Shown here: positions 28,840 through 33,817 of the stretch, piece after piece
How the letters are laid out: each line of letters starts with the position of its first letter
Numbering within the stretch: position 1 is the first letter of the stretch
Assembly: GCA_964394565.1 (NCBI GenBank)
Contig: CAYMYA010000009.1
Coordinates: forward strand, 1-33,817
Direction: 5' to 3'
Origin: CAIKHN01 sp964394565
GTDB taxonomy: Bacteria; Patescibacteriota; Patescibacteriia; UBA9934
DNA: 33,817 nucleotides
Position numbers and translations under genes: made by a program
The notes under the pieces: model-generated
Databases searched by the model: none
What the model was told of the DNA's origin: nothing
Seen by the model: only the letters and a program-made list of their open reading frames with translations

Positions 28840-29379
28840 TTAGATCGTCGTGATTTCCTTTTCTTTCTTCTCACCCATCTCCTCAATTTTTGCTGTGTAC
28901 TCTTTCACTGTTTTTTCTAGCGTTTCCTCGAGCTGACGCTTCACATCTTCGCCACCCTCAACATTCGCCAAACTCTTGCGTGCTTCCTCACGCACTTTCC
29001 GGATGCCGACACGCGCGTCTTCGAGTTTCTCTTTCGCAAGCTTCACCATCTTCAAACGTGTTTCTTCCGTCATCATCGGCATATTCAAGCGCAACGTTTT
29101 CCCATCAACGACCGGGTTCATGCCAACGTCGCTCTTTTGAATCGCCGTCTCAATCGCCTTCACGACACTTGCATCCCATGGCTCGATGAGAATCGTTTTT
29201 GAATCTGGCGTCGTGATTGTGGCAAGTGCCTTGATTGGCTGCAACGTGCCGTACGCTTCCACCTGCACTGGCTCAAGAATTGCTGCGGAAGCACGGCCGG
29301 TACGAATCGCTCCGAGCTCCGTCACACAATGTTCGATCACGTTCTGAAATTGCGGTTTTGCATCGTCAAGTATGGACAT
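28840..29379 (-). CDS. frr: Ribosome-recycling factor
   Basis: RRF, with EF-G, splits the post-termination ribosome. The 179-residue protein is close to the usual 185 and shows the two-domain form: the long three-helix bundle with GAIRTGRASAAILEPVQVEAYG (about 23-44), the small beta domain with ITTPDSKTILIEPWD (about 55-69) and VNDGKT-like GMNPVVDGKTLRLNMP, and the C-terminal helix with VRKVREEARK-like segments. It is followed closely by the M16 peptidase gene on the same strand. An inverted repeat separates it from the lipoprotein gene that follows on the plus-coordinate side. Confidence 0.96.
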   Translation of the reverse strand: MSILDDAKPQFQNVIEHCVTELGAIRTGRASAAILEPVQVEAYGTLQPIKALATITTPDSKTILIEPWDASVVKAIETAIQKSDVGMNPVVDGKTLRLNMPMMTEETRLKMVKLAKEKLEDARVGIRKVREEARKSLANVEGGEDVKRQLEETLEKTVKEYTAKIEEMGEKKEKEITTI

Positions 29380-29411
29380 AGAAGAAGTTTTTGTTCCTTC
29401 ATTTTAATGCA

Positions 29412-29444
29412 ATCACCACACATGGTCAACGCATGTGTGGTGAT
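29412..29444. terminator. Perfect 13-bp hairpin between the BNR lipoprotein gene and frr
   Basis: ATCACCACACATG (29412-29424) pairs perfectly with CATGTGTGGTGAT (29432-29444) across 7 nt. It lies just after the lipoprotein stop (29466, minus). The T-tract is poor on either strand, so it may act as a terminator or as an mRNA 3'-end stabiliser. Confidence 0.6.
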
Positions 29445-29465
29445 ATTTGGCTGATGTTGGCGAAG

Positions 29466-30527
29466 TTAGTTTGTATCTACCCCTGCACTTCCCAAGTAAA
29501 TGTGCATGCTGTCTTCTGGATCGATTGCGAGCACGTAGCCGGCACGAGTGGTTGGCAGTTCTGACGTCGTCCATGCGCTTCCGCCGGTGGTTGAACGGTT
29601 GACCGTGGAACTCGTGGCGTAATAGATGATATCACTGCTGTCCGGCGCAATCGCCAAGCCATAAATGCGCACTTCGCCGCTGCTAGAAATAAGGGACATT
29701 CCGGACCACGTTAGGCCTTGATCCTTCGACGAGAGCAAGCCATATTTCGTGTTCATAATCACGAGACTCCCATTTGCATTCTGTGCAAACCCGTACACGC
29801 GATCAGACGACTTAAAGTCCTTCAATGTCTTTTCAAAATTCGTCCACGTCACCCCACTATCCGTAGAACGATTCATGCCGCTCGACTTGGTTCCAGCAAG
29901 CACAATACGACTGTCCGTATTACTGATTGCCAACGACGTCACTTCGTCGTCAAGCCGTGTCATCGTCGTCCAACTCGCTCCCCCATCCAACGAACGAATC
30001 ACGTTTCCTGCACTCGTGCCAATCCACACAATCTCTGGGTCGTACCAATCGAGTGCCATGGCCGTTATCGTCACTTCTGATGCGCTTTCCACATAACTCT
30101 CAATCTCAAATGTTCGACCGCAATTTTCCGTCTTCATGACACGGTCTGCCTTCGCAACAAACACCGTACACACATCTTTGGCGCTTACACCAATGCCAAC
30201 CACATACCCGGAACGTGCGAGCGGCTCTTCCGGGCGCTGCCACGATTCCCCACCGTCGAGCGAGTAGAACATGCCATTCTCGAGAGTTCCCGCGTACACC
30301 GTGGAACTGTCCTGCGGATCAATCGCGAATGCCGTCACATCCACATCCGCAAGCGAGCTAACGCCAGTGGCTGTTGGTACTGCCGCCGTCTGCGTCCACG
30401 ACTTTCCCGCATCCGCAGACTGCCAAATGCCGCCAGACGTTACCGCGGTCCCTCCGCCCCCAAAACATCCAGCACCCATAAGCACTACCGTAGCAAAGAC
30501 TGCAAAGAATTTGACGTTGTTATTCAT
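29466..30527 (-). CDS. Lipoprotein with BNR/Asp-box beta-propeller repeats
   Basis: A 353-residue exported lipoprotein. The signal peptide ends in the lipobox LMGAGC with the lipidated C21, then a short GGGG linker. Six Asp-box motifs of the form SxDxGxxW are visible (SADAGKSW, SLDGGESW, SLDGGASW, STDSGVTW, SKDQGLTW and the degenerate STTGGSAW), spaced about 45-60 residues. This is the beta-propeller of sialidase, sortilin and HCF136-like proteins. A binding or assembly role outside the membrane is likely; enzymatic activity is not shown. The ATG at 30527 overlaps the 3' end of holB by eight bases, so the two genes are probably translated together. Confidence 0.88.
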   Translation of the reverse strand: MNNNVKFFAVFATVVLMGAGCFGGGGTAVTSGGIWQSADAGKSWTQTAAVPTATGVSSLADVDVTAFAIDPQDSSTVYAGTLENGMFYSLDGGESWQRPEEPLARSGYVVGIGVSAKDVCTVFVAKADRVMKTENCGRTFEIESYVESASEVTITAMALDWYDPEIVWIGTSAGNVIRSLDGGASWTTMTRLDDEVTSLAISNTDSRIVLAGTKSSGMNRSTDSGVTWTNFEKTLKDFKSSDRVYGFAQNANGSLVIMNTKYGLLSSKDQGLTWSGMSLISSSGEVRIYGLAIAPDSSDIIYYATSSTVNRSTTGGSAWTTSELPTTRAGYVLAIDPEDSMHIYLGSAGVDTN

Positions 30528-31272
30528 ATTGCCCCAATTGTACCGCAAGTTCAGTGAGGGCGACTGTGGAATTCGCATTTGCAGCAAATTGCTCACGAGT
30601 TTTCAGGACTGCGTGGAGCGTTTTCGCGGTCGCTTTTCCTGAATGATGCAGGGCATCCACGAGCGCAATCAGCAAAGGCTCGATATCCCGAGTTTCCCGC
30701 TTTGCGATGTCCTGTGCCGCTTGCAACCGTGTCACCAAAGACGAATCCGTCAGGCGACGTGCGTCCTGCTCCACTTCGTCGGATCCTTGCGGAATCGGCC
30801 CAAAGAATGACCACACCACGCCGCGCGAACGCACGGTGGGCAGCAGCGTCGTTTCGTCGTGGCACACAAGAAGAATGAGTGTTGAGGGGTTTGGTTCTTC
30901 AAGCGCTTTTAACAACGCATTTTGGCTCGCAACGTTCAATGTGTTTGCGTCGTCAATCATCGCAACCGTCGTACCGAGTACGGAAGATTGCCCCAGTCGA
31001 TGCAGTGCGTCACGAATGCTGTCGATATCATATGCACGGGTGCCGTTCTCCTTCAGTTCCGGAGAAAGAAAAAGATAATCTGGGTGGCGTTCCAATTCGT
31101 CGACCGGTACGCCTAATGTTGCGGCCGCAAAGGATTTGGCCACCTGGGCTTTCCCAATGTGCTCCGGGCCACAAAAGAAGAAAACACCGCTCTTGACGCC
31201 CTGCGCTATGAGGCGCTCGATAGCCGATATTTGCCGTTTATGCCCAAGGATGTGCGAAAACGTATTACCCAC
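30520..31272 (-). CDS. holB: DNA polymerase III subunit delta' (HolB-like AAA+ protein)
   Basis: The delta' subunit belongs to the clamp loader that places the sliding clamp on DNA. From a GTG at 31272 the 250-residue protein starts with the family hallmark HILGHKRQISAIERLI, a degenerate Walker A (GPEHIGKAQVA), a Walker B-like region (VAMIDDANTL) and the sensor 1 sequence ASQNALLKALEEP followed by LPTVRSR. No zinc-binding cysteines are present, unlike E. coli delta'. An in-frame extension to 31461 would run through the divergent promoter and RNA C and is rejected. A TATTGT hexamer lies 7 nt before the GTG, so the message may be leaderless. The lipoprotein gene follows with overlap. Confidence 0.86.
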   Translation of the reverse strand: MGNTFSHILGHKRQISAIERLIAQGVKSGVFFFCGPEHIGKAQVAKSFAAATLGVPVDELERHPDYLFLSPELKENGTRAYDIDSIRDALHRLGQSSVLGTTVAMIDDANTLNVASQNALLKALEEPNPSTLILLVCHDETTLLPTVRSRGVVWSFFGPIPQGSDEVEQDARRLTDSSLVTRLQAAQDIAKRETRDIEPLLIALVDALHHSGKATAKTLHAVLKTREQFAANANSTVALTELAVQLGQYE

Positions 31273-31276
31273 AAGA

Positions 31277-31308
31277 TTGACAATACTGTGATTTTCTGCT
31301 ATTGTACT
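31277..31308. promoter_or_regulatory. Overlapping divergent promoters for RNA C and holB
   Basis: Plus strand: consensus TTGACA (31277-31282), exactly 17 nt, TATTGT (31300-31305) preceded by TGC. Minus strand: TATTGT (31285-31280) with a weak -35 AGTACA (31308-31303) at 17 nt. The two -10 boxes are inverse copies of each other (ACAATA / TATTGT), so the two transcripts should compete for polymerase. Confidence 0.65.
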
Positions 31309-31310
31309 CG

Positions 31311-31755
31311 GTTCGCTTCGGAACGGGAAACCGCCGAAACGACCGTGACTGCTTGTCACATGTTCTCGCAAACTCACACAACAAGAAAGAAAATCGTAAC
31401 TTGAAAACTGAGAGTATAAGAGAGAACGTTCCAATTTTCGGTCAGTTTCGTGAAGGTGCAAACAAAGCTTCCGAGACGTACTTCATGTGTACGTTGAGGA
31501 AGTTTGCGCAGCGCCGACGCGAAAATGGCCAAAATTGGGACGTTCTCTCTACTGTTCTGGAGGAGGAGAGATGGACACGTCCCACGAGTAACATCGTGTC
31601 ACATGTCCGGCACGCCATTGGACGACTAGGCTTCGGCTTACTCGCTCCGAAGAGGTGGGTCATGGCGCATATTAACTTCGGCTGATCACTGCGCCCGATC
31701 CCCTCCGGAACACTACAGAGAACACCAAAACACCGCCTGATTGGCGGTGTTTTGT
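31311..31755 (+). ncRNA. Structured RNA candidate C, about 440 nt, unknown class
   Basis: The unit runs from a near-consensus promoter to a perfect terminator. Its core is a rod: 31419-31438 pairs with 31531-31550 (20 bp, one G-U) and continues inwards with G-U-rich pairs to GTGCAAAC / GTTTGCGC and a tip ACGTAC / GTACGT. Other stems: 31345-31349 with 31355-31359; 31553-31563 with 31702-31712 (11 bp); 31573-31577 with 31604-31608 enclosing 31583-31587 with 31594-31598; 31664-31669 with 31690-31695; and 31361-31367 with 31718-31724 closing the molecule. A 127-codon open frame (31302-31685) begins with TTG inside the -10 box and has no ribosome-binding site, so I prefer RNA. The rod recalls 6S RNA, but the molecule is too long and no 6S consensus was recognised. 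Confidence 0.65.
31727..31753 (+). terminator. Terminator of RNA C (and possibly of the TrmB-type gene)
   Basis: AAAACACCGCC (31727-31737) pairs perfectly with its complement (31743-31753) around TGATT. T-runs lie on both sides, so it can act in both directions. Confidence 0.9.
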
Positions 31756-31784
31756 GTATTGTGCACCTCTGCATCGGAAAATTC

Positions 31785-31816
31785 TGTTGGATACCCGCCG
31801 GCGCGGGGATCCAGGA
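31785..31816. repeat. Dispersed palindromic repeat, copy 4 (single arm)
   Basis: A GC-rich palindromic core ACCCGCCGGCGCGGGGAT followed by CCAGGATATTTTTC. The right flank matches the right flank of copy 2 (CCAGAATATTTTTC), so the repeat unit extends beyond the palindrome. Confidence 0.7.
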
Positions 31817-31860
31817 TATTTTTCATGAGAGCTCCCTGCATGCGCAGAAATGAATGTGTT

Positions 31861-32634
31861 TTACTCTTTTGGCGCAGTGTTCCCAAACGCTTCTGCAGCC
31901 TTCCAGGCGAGTTCCAGGGTTGCACGGCAAACGTCGGCAACTGCGGCGGAGCGAATTTCGATAACGGAAATTTCTTCGGCGTATGAGAGCAAGAGCACAC
32001 GGTCGCCGCACACGCTCATTTCTCCGGGCAATGTAATGAGGTTACGAGGAATGGTGCGAATTTCTATCCCAAGGGACGGCAGCACGTGCATGTCGCGATC
32101 CGTCATCACAATACTCCGCACACGTTTTGCACGATCAATCACCCACGCGTTCCCGTATTCGCGTGCGCGAATGATATCCAGTGCACACAGAGTATCGAAG
32201 TCAAAAAACTGCAAAATATCTCCCGAGAGCCCCGCGAATTCTCGCTGAATCGCTTCCAGACCATCTGCACCGGTAAAATACCGTATCCCAATACCCGAAC
32301 CTCCTGATCCGTACAACGCACGAAGCACCGGAACGAGTTGTTCGAAAACCTCTACTCGCGTTTCGGCTTTCCGGCGCTCTACATACAATGCTTCGCACAG
32401 GACGTGCGGGGATTCCATCATGAACACTTTTGCTTTTCCACGCTGTATTGCACGTGCAAAACCATAGTGCACGAGCGTCGATAGCACATCGTGCGCTGTG
32501 GAACGCGTGTAAGAAAACGTCTCTGCAACGTCGCGGGCAACGACTTCACCCTTCTCCGCAATAAACGCGTACACTTCTGCAATACGTGGAGGTATGCCGA
32601 GAGCCGTGAGCGATGGGGCGATGTTTGTATGCAT
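31861..32634 (-). CDS. TrmB-type transcriptional regulator
   Basis: A 257-residue protein with an N-terminal winged helix like TrmB/MarR regulators (about 8-75: LTALGIPPRIAEVYAFIAEK, then VARDVAETFSYTRSTAHDVL as the recognition part), a short helical linker (about 88-108) and a C-terminal alpha/beta domain (about 120-245) with GIRYFTGADGLEAIQREF and a phospholipase-D-like fold pattern seen in TrmB-family proteins. Archaeal TrmB senses sugars; here the ligand is unknown. The ATG at 32634 is chosen because the helix-turn-helix family N-terminus begins there; the 63-residue upstream extension is low-complexity and overlaps the next gene's 3' end. It shares the bidirectional terminator with RNA C. 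Confidence 0.75.
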   Translation of the reverse strand: MHTNIAPSLTALGIPPRIAEVYAFIAEKGEVVARDVAETFSYTRSTAHDVLSTLVHYGFARAIQRGKAKVFMMESPHVLCEALYVERRKAETRVEVFEQLVPVLRALYGSGGSGIGIRYFTGADGLEAIQREFAGLSGDILQFFDFDTLCALDIIRAREYGNAWVIDRAKRVRSIVMTDRDMHVLPSLGIEIRTIPRNLITLPGEMSVCGDRVLLLSYAEEISVIEIRSAAVADVCRATLELAWKAAEAFGNTAPKE

Positions 32635-32701
32635 ATAGCAGCAGTATGCACAGCACACCCACGCAGCCGCTGCGGACAATTCTCCATCGCACGTTCGGAT
32701 C

Positions 32702-33817
32702 TCACCGAATTGTCGCCCGAAGTGCACGCCATGTTTCCGCCGCGCAATGTGTCCAAGAATAGACGTGAACTCGTGAATACCCGGCGTCGCGATAACGCTC
32801 ACACAACGCTGCATCCAGCACAAGCGACTCTATACCTCGGGCAAACGCCGCAATGTCATTGTGCGAAACAAGTAATGCGGCATCACTGGCTACTTCTCTT
32901 GTTGAAGGAATATTCGATGCGATGATTGGTGTTCCATGCGCCATCGCTTCAAGAATGGGAATACCAAATCCCTCCGCGCGCGACGGAAACGCAAAACATC
33001 TGGCATGACTCAGCAGCAGCGACGCCTCTTCATCGGAAACGTATCCGAGTATTCGAACGTCGGTCTCAATATGCTCTTCGGTCATTGCTCGCCGAATTTC
33101 CCGTTCGCCAAAACCGAATTGACCAGCAAGCACAAGGGTAAGCGGATGGGCGTGGCCAAACTTGCGTTTCACTGCTGCAAATGCCCGCACCAGAAGCAGC
33201 GTATTCTTTTTCTTTTCCAAACGACCCATCGCGAACACATAGTGTCCATCCGACAGGGAATATTTCCGCAGTACATCTGCAGCGTCTGCGCGCGAGACTG
33301 GAATGGTGGGAGCAAGCGGTGTCACGGCAATACGATCCGCATCGACATGATATTCGCGCACAATGTCGTTTTTTGTGGCAACAGATGGCGTGAGCAAAAT
33401 TTCTGCACGTTTGATTGCTCTGCGCATCGCAAGCTCTTGTCGACGAACCGCAGCAGGCTCGTATACCTCTGGAACTGTTTTAAACGCAATATCATGTAAT
33501 GTCGTCACCGCAACCGTGCGCTTGCGCATGAACATTGGCACCTCATGACCCGGAACAAACAAGACATTTGGCGGATGCAGCACCATTTCCAAACTTAATC
33601 GCCCATGCGTCCACCCTCGCGGCACTGGCCAGCGCAATTCTTTCCACACCCACCCAGGAGCCAACGCCATACCATCAGGTTTTGCAGCGTTTGCATACAA
33701 CACGACTCGTTCATCCTCCCCAAGCGGTTGCGCCATCATGGCCGTCAACAAACACTCCGCATACCGCGGCACTCCATCCTTCTGCGTTCTGAGTAAAAGA
33801 TGTGCGTCGATCCCGTA
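32702..33817 (-). CDS. GT4-family glycosyltransferase, 5'-truncated by window edge
   Basis: A GT-B fold glycosyltransferase (CAZy GT4, RfaB/mannosyltransferase-like) that transfers a sugar from a nucleotide sugar to a surface glycan or lipid. The reading frame is open to the window edge and begins YGIDAHLLL-RTQKDGVPRYAE, matching the start of the family (IGIDxR...GVGRY), so only a few residues are missing. Further motifs are VTTLHDIAF, LLTPSVATKNDI, FAMGRLEKKKNTLLLVRAF and the donor-binding E-x7-E motif in AEGFGIPILEAMAHGTPIIAS. Acceptor and donor are unknown. The GTG at 33772 could be mistaken for a start but would remove the conserved N-terminal strand. Confidence 0.88.
   Translation of the reverse strand, partial: YGIDAHLLLRTQKDGVPRYAECLLTAMMAQPLGEDERVVLYANAAKPDGMALAPGWVWKELRWPVPRGWTHGRLSLEMVLHPPNVLFVPGHEVPMFMRKRTVAVTTLHDIAFKTVPEVYEPAAVRRQELAMRRAIKRAEILLTPSVATKNDIVREYHVDADRIAVTPLAPTIPVSRADAADVLRKYSLSDGHYVFAMGRLEKKKNTLLLVRAFAAVKRKFGHAHPLTLVLAGQFGFGEREIRRAMTEEHIETDVRILGYVSDEEASLLLSHARCFAFPSRAEGFGIPILEAMAHGTPIIASNIPSTREVASDAALLVSHNDIAAFARGIESLVLDAALCERYRDAGYSRVHVYSWTHCAAETWRALRATIR

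Noticed and set aside
1..33817. CRISPR arrays, insertion sequences, integrases or prophage genes
   Set aside because: No regularly spaced direct repeats and no transposase, integrase or phage structural proteins were seen on either strand.

Overview
The window looks like a chromosome segment of an uncultured bacterium of the candidate phyla radiation (Patescibacteria). The grounds are compact single-copy housekeeping genes, a UvrC without its C-terminal helix-hairpin-helix part, a shortened division cluster (mraZ-rsmH-ftsL and nothing more), and two secreted proteins ending in a domain I associate with Patescibacteria surface proteins (a VYYI / RYPF / LRWITSE / DVPVTAWG pattern). TGA acts as a normal stop. 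The lineage is inference; no rRNA is present.

Layout. 1-9300 (all minus): the 3' part of mltG, a sugar nucleotidyltransferase, two paralogous secreted surface proteins, a PAP2 phosphatase, endonuclease III and gpmI. 9300-10950: ftsL-like, rsmH and mraZ, preceded by MraZ-box-like repeats. 10950-13520: an island on the plus strand holding a membrane-anchored protein with a duplicated cysteine motif and two long, strongly folded apparent non-coding RNAs (about 970 and 530 nt), each with its own sigma70-type promoter. 13520-20620: uvrC and an amino-acid permease (minus), then dnaB-ebfC-recR (plus), an M29 aminopeptidase (minus) and an unknown gene (plus). 20600-21770: a decayed CYTH gene and three tRNA genes (Thr-UGU, Tyr-GUA, Thr-GGU) whose spacers fold into long hairpins. 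21770-25930: pyrD and rpmG interspersed with three GC-rich unknown genes. 25930-31270 (minus): a TPR protein, tpiA, an M16 peptidase, frr, a BNR-repeat lipoprotein and holB. 31270-31770: a third structured RNA candidate divergent from holB. 31860-33817 (minus): a TrmB-type regulator and the 3' part of a GT4 glycosyltransferase.

Two expression styles appear. Many core genes (dnaB, the permease, gpmI, pyrD, holB, the 267-residue unknown) have a -10-like hexamer only 7-9 nt before the start codon and no Shine-Dalgarno, so their mRNAs are probably leaderless or nearly so. The four accessory genes (194, 129, 175 and 316 residues) have good Shine-Dalgarno sequences; three of them have a recognisable promoter and hairpins follow all four.

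The most promising undescribed material is the set of three long structured RNAs (11889-12855, 12959-13495, 31311-31755). They share an extended -10 of the form TGC-TAtnnT with 17-nt spacers. I could not match them to RNase P RNA, tmRNA or SRP RNA from memory. The hairpin-filled tRNA spacers are the next most interesting. All structures were paired by hand and need folding and covariation tests.
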